Position numbers and translations under genes: made by a program. The notes beneath the pieces are model-generated. The model saw only the letters and a program-made list of their open reading frames with translations. It did no database searches and was not told the DNA's origin. Shown here piece after piece: positions 39,320-50,262 of a stretch of DNA of 64,000 nucleotides. The stretch spans positions 62,001 to 126,000 of the forward strand of contig DXHR01000003.1 in NCBI GenBank assembly GCA_019113295.1. The letters run 5' to 3'. Source of the stretch: Candidatus Salinicoccus stercoripullorum. GTDB lineage: Bacteria; Bacillota; Bacilli; Staphylococcales; Salinicoccaceae. Within the stretch, counting starts at the first letter, position 1. Each line of letters opens with the position of its first letter.

Positions 39320-39583
39320 ATGCTCGAAGCACGCATTGGCATTTATATATATTTTAAACAAAATAAGTTCATACGACAATTGAAACGGCACGGCCACCTC
39401 ATATATGTGAATAAAGATAAAAAGTACTTACTATTATATATATACGAATCCGAACTTTCTCAAACAATAAAAACGCTGGAACAGCTTAAATATGTCAGGG
39501 AAATCATCGTGAGCGAATACCCGAATATCAGACGGGAGTACAGTACCGAAAACTATGAGGCGAAAGATTACCGGGTCATCTGA
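39320..39583 (+). CDS. ylbG: UPF0298 family protein YlbG
   Basis: 87-aa protein matching YlbG (UPF0298), with LEARIGIYIYFKQNKFIRQL at the N-terminus and the YVNKDKKYLLLYI strand. Its codons are noticeably more AT-rich than neighbouring genes. RBS aaggcgggg. It abuts the stop codon of the convergent gene. Function unknown. Confidence 0.88.
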   Translation: MLEARIGIYIYFKQNKFIRQLKRHGHLIYVNKDKKYLLLYIYESELSQTIKTLEQLKYVREIIVSEYPNIRREYSTENYEAKDYRVI

Positions 39584-39955
39584 TCATTTCAGAGGCGGAA
39601 TCAGGTGGTTGAGCCGCAGTACGCCGGTAATGTACTGATAGAACTGTTCGCGTTCGTAAAAATCTTCGGGATTCCGTGTGGAAAATTCGACGACCGGAAT
39701 ATTCGCAGATTCGCACCATCCGCGGATCATCATGTATTTCCTGCCCTCTCCCGAATTATACCGGATGCCGTTGTAGATGGCATAGATGGCCTGAAAGTTA
39801 CCGCGGACCGGCTGCATGACGAGCAGGAAGGTGGAAAGTTTCTCTTCTGTATGTAAAAATATTGCTTTGTCTATGCGTGTCTGATTGTGGGCGACCAGCG
39901 CTTCCAGTTCAAACAGGTCGCCGTACCCTTCACCAAGTGTGATGAATTTCTGCAT
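39584..39955 (-). CDS. Conserved Bacillales hypothetical protein (DUF7147-like)
   Basis: 123-aa soluble protein conserved in the ylbF-rsmD neighbourhood of staphylococci. The name DUF7147 is my recollection, not certain. It has FITLGEGYGDLFELEALV at the N-terminus and FLLVMQPVRGNFQAIY in the middle. The ATG at 39955 has gggag 10 nt upstream; the TTG at 39964 directly abuts that RBS. No catalytic motif seen. Confidence 0.75.
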   Translation of the reverse strand: MQKFITLGEGYGDLFELEALVAHNQTRIDKAIFLHTEEKLSTFLLVMQPVRGNFQAIYAIYNGIRYNSGEGRKYMMIRGWCESANIPVVEFSTRNPEDFYEREQFYQYITGVLRLNHLIPPLK

Positions 39956-40015
39956 GCTTATCAACTCCCATCATTATTTTAAACCAACCCCGGGGGGAAA
40001 GAAAGAGGATTTACA

Positions 40016-42162
<2,147 letters not shown>

Positions 42163-42240
42163 CTATGAAACTCCTTTCCTGTGCATTATAATTGTAACAG
42201 ATGCCGAAGAGTTTATAATGTGTTGTGTTAAGAAAATAAC

Positions 42241-42269
42241 TTGACAGAAGACCTTGTTAACTGTACAAT
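42241..42269 (+). promoter_or_regulatory. Promoter of the yceD-rpmF operon
   Basis: Consensus TTGACA (42241-42246), 17-nt spacer, TACAAT (42264-42269). One of the strongest promoter matches in the window, as expected for a ribosomal protein operon. Confidence 0.85.
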
Positions 42270-42299
42270 GTTTTTTGTGCTCATAAGAGGTGAAACTAT

Positions 42300-42821
42300 A
42301 TGAGATGGTCATTGACACAGCTGAAAAAGTTCAGTGATGAAAGTATAGCTGTGAATGAAAAAATCCAGTTCAAAGAAATAACGGACCGCAAAGATGTGCT
42401 CGGCCTCTCCGGGACATCTGTCGAGGGTGAAATGCATGTCGGAGCAAGCCGGGTCGGCATAGATCTCACAATCGATACTGTGGTTTATATGCTCGATAGC
42501 CGGACATCAGAAAATATCGAGGTTCCGCTCCACATCGAATCCTATGAAGAATTTGATGAAGAGGCGGAAGAGACCGATGAATTGGATGAAAATGTTCATC
42601 CGGTGACCCACACTTTGGATCTGGAACCCGTGGTCCGTGAACTTATCGTCGTCAATCTTCCGAACGTCGTGACAGAAAGTGACGAAGTCCCTGCCGGGGG
42701 CAGAAACTGGTCCGTCATGACAGAAGACGAACTGGCGGATGAGGAAGAACAGAAAGTGGATCCCAGATTATCAAAGCTTAAGTCACTGCTGGAAAGTGAC
42801 AAAGAGAATAAGGAGGATTAA
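42300..42821 (+). CDS. yceD: YceD/DUF177 family protein
   Basis: 173-aa acidic protein of the DUF177 (YceD) family that precedes rpmF in most bacteria and is implicated in 23S rRNA or ribosome maturation. The core has MHVGASRVGIDLTIDTVVYMLDSR, a Glu/Asp-rich middle, and the conserved C-terminal NWSVMTEDELADEE and DPRLSKLKSLL. rpmF begins 3 nt after its stop. Confidence 0.92.
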   Translation: MRWSLTQLKKFSDESIAVNEKIQFKEITDRKDVLGLSGTSVEGEMHVGASRVGIDLTIDTVVYMLDSRTSENIEVPLHIESYEEFDEEAEETDELDENVHPVTHTLDLEPVVRELIVVNLPNVVTESDEVPAGGRNWSVMTEDELADEEEQKVDPRLSKLKSLLESDKENKED

Positions 42822-42824
42822 GAC

Positions 42825-42998
42825 ATGGCAGTACCTAAAAGAAGAACCTCAATTACACGTAAAAGAAAACGCCGTACGCACCAGAAGCTTTCAGTGCCTG
42901 GTATGGTGGAGTGCCCGAACTGCGGAGAGATGAAACTGTCCCACCGCGTATGCAAGGAGTGCGGCAGCTATAAAGGTGAAGATGTCGCAGCCAACTAA
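42825..42998 (+). CDS. rpmF: 50S ribosomal protein L32 (zinc-binding form)
   Basis: 57-aa L32. It begins [21 protein letters not shown] and carries the zinc site [18 protein letters not shown], with all four cysteines, so it is the zinc-dependent paralogue. The ATG at 42825 has aaggagg at 42810-42816. A strong terminator follows. Confidence 0.97.
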   Translation: MAVPKRRTSITRKRKRRTHQKLSVPGMVECPNCGEMKLSHRVCKECGSYKGEDVAAN

Positions 42999-43011
42999 GA
43001 GGCAGTGGCAA

Positions 43012-43050
43012 AGAGAGCCGTTGATGTTCTACATCAACGGCTCTCTTTTA
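43012..43050. terminator. Terminator after rpmF, probably shared with the convergent acetyltransferase gene
   Basis: AGAGAGCCGTTGATGT-tct-ACATCAACGGCTCTCT, a perfect 16-bp stem followed by TTTA on the plus strand and TTTG on the minus strand. Confidence 0.92.
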
Positions 43051-43060
43051 TTATGTGCGG

Positions 43061-43528
43061 CTACTGGTTCAGTATATAGCCTTTCGGGTACCATACGAGC
43101 GGATCGTCCGCCATATCACGTTCAATATCATACTTCAGTGTTTCGAAACCATGCTTCTCAAAGAATGGACGCGCATTCTGACGGCTGATTGCCTTGATCG
43201 GCATTTTAAAGCTTTTGGCGTAGTCGATCATTTCACTGCCGAACCCTTTGCCGTGGTACTTTTCAAGCACTTCGAGTTTCCAGATGACCATGTATTCATG
43301 GGGCGGATCGAAAATCGGCTGGTTGTTATCCTCTTTCGTATAGAGACACATGCGGGCGGCGAGATTGTCGCCGACATAGATGCCGTAGAAAGGGGAGTTG
43401 ATATCAGCATCAATCATATTCCCTTCAAGTTCTTTTGTCATCTGGAGTTCCTGTGCACCGTATTCCCTGAATTTCTTGAAATCTTCCACGGTTTTGTAGT
43501 TTATTGCCAAGTTTTTTACTTCTGCCAT
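43061..43528 (-). CDS. GNAT family N-acetyltransferase (YlbP-like)
   Basis: 155-aa protein with GNAT architecture. The acetyl-CoA loop region is EVLEKYHGKGFGSEMIDYAK near residue 85-105, preceded by WKLEVL, and it ends with FFEKHGFETLKY. It corresponds to the uncharacterised acetyltransferase encoded upstream of bshC in staphylococci (YlbP in Bacillus). Substrate unknown. ATG 43528 has aaggagag 8 nt upstream; the longer frame to 43576 lacks an RBS. Confidence 0.88.
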   Translation of the reverse strand: MAEVKNLAINYKTVEDFKKFREYGAQELQMTKELEGNMIDADINSPFYGIYVGDNLAARMCLYTKEDNNQPIFDPPHEYMVIWKLEVLEKYHGKGFGSEMIDYAKSFKMPIKAISRQNARPFFEKHGFETLKYDIERDMADDPLVWYPKGYILNQ

Positions 43529-43550
43529 TATTATTCTCTCCTTTGTCATC

Positions 43551-43610
43551 ATTATAGTATAGTCTTCTGAAATCATTCAATTGTTTTATAGGCATATAGT
43601 ATTTATAATT
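43551..43610. promoter_or_regulatory. Divergent promoters of bshC and the acetyltransferase gene
   Basis: Plus strand: TTGTTT (43582-43587), N17, TATAAT (43605-43610) for bshC. Minus strand: TTGAAT (43581-43576), N19, TATAAT (43556-43551) for the acetyltransferase. The two -35 boxes abut. Confidence 0.7.
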
Positions 43611-43641
43611 AGATTAGCATATTTGATGAAGGAGTTTGGTT

Positions 43642-45228
43642 ATGGAGATCGAATGTAAGGACTTCCAGCAGGATCGCTTTACACAGCGTTTCAATGAGGG
43701 TGATGAATCCCTGCTTAAATATTACCAGGATCTATCCTATGATAAGGAAAGTATCGATTCAGTGCTCGGGAGACCTGTACATAAGCATACAGAGGAACTT
43801 GCCGGCATCATCCAGAGCGAGATGTCGCCATACGGGCTGAGCAGATCCCAGGAAGATAATATAGAAAGATTGAAAAAAGGGCAGCGTGTGGTCATCGGCG
43901 GCCAGCAGGCGGGCCTTTTTATGAGTCCGGCGTATATCATCCACAAGATCGTCACCCTTCTGGTGCTGGTTGCGGAAATAAAGGAAGACCACGGCTACGA
44001 AGCAGTGCCCGTATTCTGGATAGCCGGTGAGGACCATGATTTTGAAGAGGTGAACCACACCCATATATATGACAGCGATCACAGAAGAAAACGCAAAATA
44101 TCCTACAAACCGAATCTGACGGTTCCGATGAGCCTTGGATTCTACAAGTATGATAAGACAGAGATGAAAAGGGTCCTGGACAGAATCACAGAAGGCTGCG
44201 GCGATTCAGATTTCCTGAACGGCAAAAAGGACGAGGTCGGGAGGATGATCGAGGAGAACGACTATTGGACGGAACTCTTCCATGCCCTCGTCCATGATAC
44301 ATTCAAAGATGAAGGGCTGCTCATCTTCAATGCCCACTCGAAAAGGGCCCGTCAGCTGGAAATCCCCATGTTCGAAAGGATGATCCGCAGCCGTGGGGAA
44401 ATCGATGCCGCCTTCAGGGAAGGGCAGGCTGCCTTCGACAGCGAAGCGGACATAGGCAGGATGATAGAAACTGACACGAATGTCCATCTGTTCACCGGCT
44501 CTGAGTACACCCGTACATTGCTGACATATGAAGACGGCAGATTCATTTCGGATGAGGCACCGGCGGACGAGGGGGAACTTATCGGACGTCTCGGTGAAAC
44601 TCCGGAAACATTCAGCAACAATGTTGTGACACGGCCGCTCATGCAGGAGATGCTCTTCAACACCCTGATTTTTGCAGGAGGGGGTGCTGAGGTGAAATAC
44701 TGGGGTGAACTCCATAAAGTGTTTGAAACCCTCGATGTGCCGATGCCGATTGTTTTGAAACGCATGGAGATCATCCACGAAGACATGCGGATTGAAAAAC
44801 TTAAGGATGAGCATGGTCTGGCGTTTTCTGCAGAGATGTCTGATGATATCGAAAGAATCAAAGAAGCGCTAATCGAATCGCATACCGACATGTCCTTCCT
44901 CAATGAAGTGGAGGAAATCGGGGAAAGGCTGGCCCGGGATTACGCCGGCCTTGAGGAAAAAGAGGAGAGAGGACAGTACCGGCAGCTCTTAGAGTCAAAC
45001 ATGAAGATGCACCGGAAACAGCTGGATTATCTCAAAAGGAGATATCAGCTCACGGTCAGACGCAGTCTGCGCCGGCAGTTGAACGACCTTGATGAAGTGT
45101 CGGAAAAACTGATGCCTGGCGGTGTACTCCAGGAGCGTGTGTATCATCCATGGGTGTTCCAGGGACAGCCCCCCACTTTTCCCACACTTTCATATACAAC
45201 ACAACTTACTGTCATAAAAACGCTGTAA
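43642..45228 (+). CDS. bshC: Bacillithiol biosynthesis cysteine-adding enzyme
   Basis: Adds cysteine to GlcN-malate in the last step of bacillithiol synthesis. 528 aa. Recognisable segments are GQQAGLFMSPAYIIHKIVT near residue 85, VPVFWIAGEDHDFEEVNH near residue 115, and TRPLMQEMLFNTLIFAGGGAEVKYW. A coiled coil lies near residues 410-475. ATG 43642 has aaggag 7 nt upstream; TTG 43636 is too close. It precedes mraZ as in S. aureus but is separated by a terminator. Confidence 0.95.
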   Translation: MEIECKDFQQDRFTQRFNEGDESLLKYYQDLSYDKESIDSVLGRPVHKHTEELAGIIQSEMSPYGLSRSQEDNIERLKKGQRVVIGGQQAGLFMSPAYIIHKIVTLLVLVAEIKEDHGYEAVPVFWIAGEDHDFEEVNHTHIYDSDHRRKRKISYKPNLTVPMSLGFYKYDKTEMKRVLDRITEGCGDSDFLNGKKDEVGRMIEENDYWTELFHALVHDTFKDEGLLIFNAHSKRARQLEIPMFERMIRSRGEIDAAFREGQAAFDSEADIGRMIETDTNVHLFTGSEYTRTLLTYEDGRFISDEAPADEGELIGRLGETPETFSNNVVTRPLMQEMLFNTLIFAGGGAEVKYWGELHKVFETLDVPMPIVLKRMEIIHEDMRIEKLKDEHGLAFSAEMSDDIERIKEALIESHTDMSFLNEVEEIGERLARDYAGLEEKEERGQYRQLLESNMKMHRKQLDYLKRRYQLTVRRSLRRQLNDLDEVSEKLMPGGVLQERVYHPWVFQGQPPTFPTLSYTTQLTVIKTL

Positions 45229-45241
45229 CGGCGCTGTCGAG

Positions 45242-45279
45242 AGACAGTCCTTCCAACCAAGGAGGGACTGTCTTTTTAT
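45242..45279 (+). terminator. Terminator after bshC
   Basis: AGACAGTCC-TTCC...GGA-GGGACTGTCT stem followed by TTTTATT. Confidence 0.88.
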
Positions 45280-45316
45280 TGTCTGAAAATAAAATGGGAC
45301 AAACGGCATAGAAATT

Positions 45317-45342
45317 GTGGTATGAAGTGGGGAGATGTGGTA
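45317..45342 (+). promoter_or_regulatory. MraZ-binding repeat array
   Basis: GTGG occurs at 45317, 45327 and 45337, an exact 10-nt period (TGGTA-N5-TGGGG-N5-TGGTA). This is the repeat layout bound by MraZ, the autoregulator encoded 30 nt downstream. Confidence 0.8.
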
Positions 45343-45371
45343 AATTATTTATAGAGGCGGAGGTGATGGAC

Positions 45372-45803
45372 ATGTTCATGGGAGAATTCAGACACCAGCT
45401 CGATGCGAAAGGAAGAATGATCGTTCCGAGCAGGTTCCGTGACGAATTGAAAGAACAGTTCATCATCACCCGCGGTCTTGATAAATGTCTGTTTGGATAT
45501 ACTATGGATGAATGGGCGAAGATCGAAGAGAAAATGAAAGCACTGCCGCTGACCAAAAAAGACGCAAGAAAATTCATGAGGCTGTTCTTTTCGGGAGCAA
45601 CAGCTGTGGAGCTCGACAAACAGGGCAGAATCAACATTCCCCATAATCTCCGTAATTACGCAGGATTGACAAAAGAATGCACAGTAATCGGCGTTTCGGG
45701 ACGGATTGAAATCTGGGATGCTGCGGAGTGGGACACTTTCTACTCTGAATCCGAAGAGAATTTTGAAGACATTGCAGAAGATTTAATAGACTTTGATCTA
45801 TAG
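45372..45803 (+). CDS. mraZ: Transcriptional regulator MraZ
   Basis: 143-aa DNA-binding protein with two AbrB-like SpoVT halves: [22 protein letters not shown] at the N-terminus and [20 protein letters not shown] near residue 75. It forms rings and represses the dcw operon promoter. ATG 45372 has ggaggtg upstream; the frame back to 45315 runs through the operator repeats. First gene of the division cluster. Confidence 0.96.
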   Translation: MFMGEFRHQLDAKGRMIVPSRFRDELKEQFIITRGLDKCLFGYTMDEWAKIEEKMKALPLTKKDARKFMRLFFSGATAVELDKQGRINIPHNLRNYAGLTKECTVIGVSGRIEIWDAAEWDTFYSESEENFEDIAEDLIDFDL

Positions 45804-45814
45804 GGTGTGAAAGA

Positions 45815-46744
45815 ATGTTCAGGCATGAAACCGTTCTATTGGAAGAAACAGTGGATGGACTGGATGTACATCCGGAAGGTGTCTATGTAGATGCCACCCT
45901 GGGCGGCGGAGGCCATTCCGAATATCTCCTCGGCAAGCTGACAACAGGCAGGCTGATTGCATTCGACCAGGATGAGACAGCCATAAAGAATGCTGAAGAG
46001 AAATTCAGGGGACAGGAAAATCTGACGCTGATCCATTCCAATTTTGAAAACCTGCAGGAAGAACTTGAAAGAATAAATGTACATAAAATTGACGGTATTT
46101 TATATGATCTCGGGGTATCGAGCCCGCAGTTGGATGTAACAGAACGGGGGTTCAGCCATTCCAGGGAAGCGAGGCTGGATATGAGGATGGACCAGAGCCG
46201 TGGCCTCGATGCACATGAAATAGTGAACAGCTATTCATATGAACAGCTCGTCAGCATCTTTTTCAGATATGGGGAGGAGAAGTTCTCCAAAAAAATCGCG
46301 AGGGAAATAGAACGCAGGCGGGCTGAAGTACCGATTGAGACGACCACAGAACTCACTGAAATAATCAAATCACAGATTCCGCATAAGTTCAGAAGGACGG
46401 GCGGACATCCTGCCAAGCGTGTTTTCCAGGCGCTGCGCATTGCAGTGAATGATGAGCTCGGTGTGTTTGAACGTTCGCTTGAACAGGCGATAGAACTCCT
46501 CAATAAAAGCGGAAGAGTTTCTGTCATAACATTCCATTCACTGGAAGACAGAATATGCAAGCAGATGTTCATGGAATACGAAAAAGGTCCGGATCTGCCG
46601 AGGAACATGCCTGTGGTGCCGGAGGAATACCAGCCGATCTTAAAACGCGTCAATAGAAAACCGATTACAGCCGAAGCCGGGGCTGTTGAGGATAATCCGC
46701 GGGCAAGAAGTGCGAAATTGCGAATAGCAGAGAAACAAAGGTAG
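45815..46744 (+). CDS. rsmH: 16S rRNA (cytosine1402-N4)-methyltransferase
   Basis: 309-aa SAM methyltransferase (MraW). SAM motif [15 protein letters not shown] near residue 26, [18 protein letters not shown] near residue 100, LDMRMDQS, and the conserved C-terminus [14 protein letters not shown]. Located between mraZ and ftsL as usual. Confidence 0.97.
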   Translation: MFRHETVLLEETVDGLDVHPEGVYVDATLGGGGHSEYLLGKLTTGRLIAFDQDETAIKNAEEKFRGQENLTLIHSNFENLQEELERINVHKIDGILYDLGVSSPQLDVTERGFSHSREARLDMRMDQSRGLDAHEIVNSYSYEQLVSIFFRYGEEKFSKKIAREIERRRAEVPIETTTELTEIIKSQIPHKFRRTGGHPAKRVFQALRIAVNDELGVFERSLEQAIELLNKSGRVSVITFHSLEDRICKQMFMEYEKGPDLPRNMPVVPEEYQPILKRVNRKPITAEAGAVEDNPRARSAKLRIAEKQR

Positions 46745-46755
46745 GGAGTGTTATC

Positions 46756-47136
46756 ATGGCGGTAGAAAGTTATAGGCGTAATGTCCTGCCGGAGTCCCAG
46801 GTTGAACCGAAGTCCGGGGAAAAATCCGGTACGAGGACCAGGACCCGCATAGTAAGCCTGAAAAAGGCGGAGACACTGGTGTATTTGACACTGTTTGTTT
46901 TGATTGCGGCTGCAGCGATCTTTGTGCTATCTTTAAAAATGGAAGCCTACGAACTGCAGACTGAAAAGATGCAGCTTGAAAATGAAATTGCAATCAAGGA
47001 AGGCGAGATCAGCGAACTCAAGACGGAAGTGACGCATCTTGCATCCTATGACAGAATATATGAAAAGGCAAATGAACTCGGACTCGATCTGAACAATGGA
47101 AATGTAAAGGTTGCTGAGAAGTATGGCAAGGATTAG
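46756..47136 (+). CDS. ftsL: Cell division protein FtsL
   Basis: 126-aa bitopic membrane protein. Cytoplasmic part of about 40 basic residues, one membrane helix (about 43-64), then a leucine-zipper-like coiled coil (MEAYELQTEKMQLENEIAIKEGEIS). It forms the FtsL-DivIC-DivIB complex. Sequence conservation in the family is low, so identification rests on topology and position between rsmH and the PBP gene, which it overlaps by 14 nt. Confidence 0.9.
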   Translation: MAVESYRRNVLPESQVEPKSGEKSGTRTRTRIVSLKKAETLVYLTLFVLIAAAAIFVLSLKMEAYELQTEKMQLENEIAIKEGEISELKTEVTHLASYDRIYEKANELGLDLNNGNVKVAEKYGKD

Positions 47137-49273
47137 ATTCAAGCTTGGCGATAAAACAAAAAGACTATCTGTCGGTGCGCTCCTAATTTATCTTGGTATA
47201 GGAGTGCTTTTTGTTTGCATATTTTGGCAATTCAGCTATTTAATGATTGTCAAAACACTGGATGACGAAGATCTGGTGGCACACGGTCAGGACAAATTTT
47301 TGCGCTCTGCCGAGATGGAGGCGGAACGCGGGCAGATAACCGACAGGGAAGGGAATGTACTTGCGAGTGACATGGAATCCTACCGTCTGGCACTCATAAC
47401 AGATTCCGACTATCCGAATCATGTCACGGAGCCGGAAAAAGCGGCTGAAACACTTGCCGGAGTGATAGACATGAAGCAGAAGGATATAGAGGCACGTATT
47501 AAAGAGGGGATTGAAAAGGAGCAGTTCCAGGTGGAATTCGGACGGGAAGGCAGGGATCTTTCCTATAACCAGAAGAAGACGCTGGAGGAATCCGGAACCG
47601 CCGGCATCGTCTTCGTCCCCGAGACGAAGCGTTTCTATCCGAACGGCAACTTTGCCTCTCATCTCATCGGCTACGCTGAAGAGAGCGGGGGGAGCGATGA
47701 GCTTTCGGGTCAGATGGGGCTCGAGCGTGCCTATGACGATGTTTTGAGCGGGCAGGACGGCACAATAGACTATACACAGGACCTGTGGGGATATATCGTT
47801 CCGAATAGCGATACGGTGAAACCGCCGCATGACGGGGCGAATATGAAACTGACCATTGATTCTAACATCCAGCTCTACCTTGAAGATTCGTTGGATACCA
47901 TGGAAGAGCATTTTGAGCCTGAGGAACTTTTCGCGGTTGTTGCTGATGCAGAGACGGGGGAGATCCTTGCGAGCGGACAGCGGCCTTCATTCAACCCGCA
48001 GACGCGTGAAGGATTCGGTAACAGCTGGCTGAACATGCTCTATCAGTATTCTTTCGAACCTGGTTCCACGTTCAAGGTGTTCGGCCTGGCCGCTGCCATT
48101 GCAGAAGGGGAATATGATCCCGATGCAACGTATGAATCCGGCTCCTATGATGTGGACGGACATACCATCTACGACTGGGAGAAAGAGGGGTGGGGCAATA
48201 TCACCTACAACCAGGGGATGCAATATTCATCCAATGCACTGATGATGCTCCTGCAGGATAAAGTGGGTGAAGACAAGATGCTCGAATACTACAGGAAATT
48301 CGGATTCGGCGAACCGACGGGATCGGAATTCCCTAATGAACCATCAGGCGTCCTCGCCTGGGACAATGAACTTCAGAGAAAAACCACCGCGTTCGGCCAG
48401 AGTTCCACGGTCACCCCGATACAGATGATCCAGGGAATGACTGCGATACTGAATGGCGGGAAGATGAAGAAGCCGTACGTCATCGATGAAATCACCGATC
48501 CTGAAACCGGTGAAGTGATCCATGACGGCAAAGAGACGGTAGTGAGCCAGGTCATTCCGGAAGAAGCCGCCGATAAGACGCAGGAACAGATCAATACATT
48601 CGTCGGCGGGTCGGAAGATCATAACTCACAATACCTGCTGGACGATTACGAAGTTGCAGGCAAATCCGGAACGGCACAGATCATAGATCCCGAGGGCGGC
48701 GGCTACATGGATGGTGACTATGAATTCCTGACATCATTCCTTGGATATGCCCCGGAGGATGACCCTGAAGTGATCGTCTACTACGGCATTAAACTTGCAA
48801 GTAAAAATAAATCCGATACATGGGATTACGGCGTCATGCACGGATTCAATCCATTGATGGAACGCACTCTGAAATATCTTGAAGTGGAAGGTGCGGATGA
48901 TGGTGCAGGCGGAGAAGCTGTTGAAGTCGGCGATTATACCGGCCAGCCGCTGTCAGAAGCAGAGCCTGCGGCCGAGGATACGATCCAGACGATCATCACC
49001 GGGGACGGTGAAGAGATTGTGGACCATTATCCGAAAAATGATACACTGTTGCCATATGATACATTCTTTGTAAAAACGGATGGCGAACAGCTGATGCCCG
49101 ACCTTCAGGGGCTGTCGAAACGGGAAGCACTTATGTTTGGTGAATTCATGGGAATCGATGTGTCGGTTGAAGGCGAAGGCTACATCCGGGAGCAATCCAT
49201 CAAACCGGGTACACCGATCAATGAAGAGACAGCACTGGAGCTGACACTGTCATCGAATGACCCGAATGATTAG
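47123..49273 (+). CDS. pbpA: Class B penicillin-binding protein 1 (septal transpeptidase) with PASTA domains
   Basis: 716-aa transpeptidase. A membrane anchor lies at about residues 18-40, followed by the dimerisation domain (ERGQITDREGNVLA) and the transpeptidase domain with SxxK GSTFK near residue 315, SSN (QYSSNAL) near residue 370, and KSGT (AGKSGTAQ) near residue 515. Two C-terminal PASTA repeats follow the transpeptidase domain. It corresponds to S. aureus PBP1. ATG 47123 overlaps the ftsL end; TTG 47111 is less likely. Confidence 0.95.
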   Translation: MARIRFKLGDKTKRLSVGALLIYLGIGVLFVCIFWQFSYLMIVKTLDDEDLVAHGQDKFLRSAEMEAERGQITDREGNVLASDMESYRLALITDSDYPNHVTEPEKAAETLAGVIDMKQKDIEARIKEGIEKEQFQVEFGREGRDLSYNQKKTLEESGTAGIVFVPETKRFYPNGNFASHLIGYAEESGGSDELSGQMGLERAYDDVLSGQDGTIDYTQDLWGYIVPNSDTVKPPHDGANMKLTIDSNIQLYLEDSLDTMEEHFEPEELFAVVADAETGEILASGQRPSFNPQTREGFGNSWLNMLYQYSFEPGSTFKVFGLAAAIAEGEYDPDATYESGSYDVDGHTIYDWEKEGWGNITYNQGMQYSSNALMMLLQDKVGEDKMLEYYRKFGFGEPTGSEFPNEPSGVLAWDNELQRKTTAFGQSSTVTPIQMIQGMTAILNGGKMKKPYVIDEITDPETGEVIHDGKETVVSQVIPEEAADKTQEQINTFVGGSEDHNSQYLLDDYEVAGKSGTAQIIDPEGGGYMDGDYEFLTSFLGYAPEDDPEVIVYYGIKLASKNKSDTWDYGVMHGFNPLMERTLKYLEVEGADDGAGGEAVEVGDYTGQPLSEAEPAAEDTIQTIITGDGEEIVDHYPKNDTLLPYDTFFVKTDGEQLMPDLQGLSKREALMFGEFMGIDVSVEGEGYIREQSIKPGTPINEETALELTLSSNDPND

Positions 49274-49284
49274 AGGAGGACAAA

Positions 49285-50262
49285 ATGTTTACACTACTAC
49301 CATTATCTATTTTAGGGCTGGCTGCATTCATACTGACTGCCGTGCTCGTCCCATTTTCCCTGCCGATCCTGAAGCGGTTGAAGTTCGGCCAGTCAATCAG
49401 GAAGGAAGGTCCTGAGAGCCATCAGGTCAAGACCGGGACGCCCACGATGGGCGGCCTGACATACCTGATTCCAATCCTGGTGCTCGCTCTTATATCCCTG
49501 CTGTTTGTCGACGATGTCTATAAGATGCTTGTACTGATCATCGTCACTGTCGGCTTCGGCCTGATCGGGTTCATCGATGATTACATCATCGTCGTCAAAA
49601 AGGATAACGCCGGCCTGACCTCAAAACAGAAATTTCTGGCACAGATAGCCGTATCCGTCATCGTCTATTTCATACTGACGTTTGCGATTCCCGACATTTC
49701 TTCTGCAGTACATATTCCGGGCACCGGCATCAATATTCCGCTCGGAATCCTGTTCATCATATGGATTGTGTTCTGGCAGGTCGGATTCTCTAATGCAGTG
49801 AATCTGACAGATGGACTCGACGGTCTTGCAACAGGTCTTTCAATCATTGCGTTCGCAAGCTTCCTCACCATTGCGCTGATCCGCGGGGAGGTGACGGTTG
49901 CACTTTTCCTGACCATCATGATCGGCGCTCTGGCCGGATTCCTGCTGTTCAATAAATATCCGGCAAAACTGTTCATGGGCGACACAGGCTCACTCGCACT
50001 CGGCGGAATCGTCGCCACTGTCTCCATCATGCTGAATGACAGTCTGCTGCTCCTGATCATCGGCATCGTATTCGTCATCGAGACGGCATCTGTCATGCTG
50101 CAGGTGGCATCATTCAAACTGACAGGCAAAAGGATATTCAAAATGACACCGATCCATCATCATTTCGAGCTCACCGGCTGGAGCGAATGGAAGATCGTCA
50201 TCGTTTTCTGGCTGACAGGTGCGGCTGCCGGTATAATCGGTGTAATGCTGGGAGCGGTCTAA
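49285..50262 (+). CDS. mraY: Phospho-N-acetylmuramoyl-pentapeptide transferase
   Basis: 325-aa integral membrane enzyme making lipid I from UDP-MurNAc-pentapeptide and undecaprenyl phosphate. About ten membrane helices. Motifs: THE-like GTPTMGG near residue 51, GFIDDY near residue 94, NAVNLTDGLDGLATG near residue 170, FMGDTGSLALGG near residue 231 and PIHHHFE near residue 288. RBS gaggagga. The murD ATG follows the stop directly. Confidence 0.97.
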   Translation: MFTLLPLSILGLAAFILTAVLVPFSLPILKRLKFGQSIRKEGPESHQVKTGTPTMGGLTYLIPILVLALISLLFVDDVYKMLVLIIVTVGFGLIGFIDDYIIVVKKDNAGLTSKQKFLAQIAVSVIVYFILTFAIPDISSAVHIPGTGINIPLGILFIIWIVFWQVGFSNAVNLTDGLDGLATGLSIIAFASFLTIALIRGEVTVALFLTIMIGALAGFLLFNKYPAKLFMGDTGSLALGGIVATVSIMLNDSLLLLIIGIVFVIETASVMLQVASFKLTGKRIFKMTPIHHHFELTGWSEWKIVIVFWLTGAAAGIIGVMLGAV

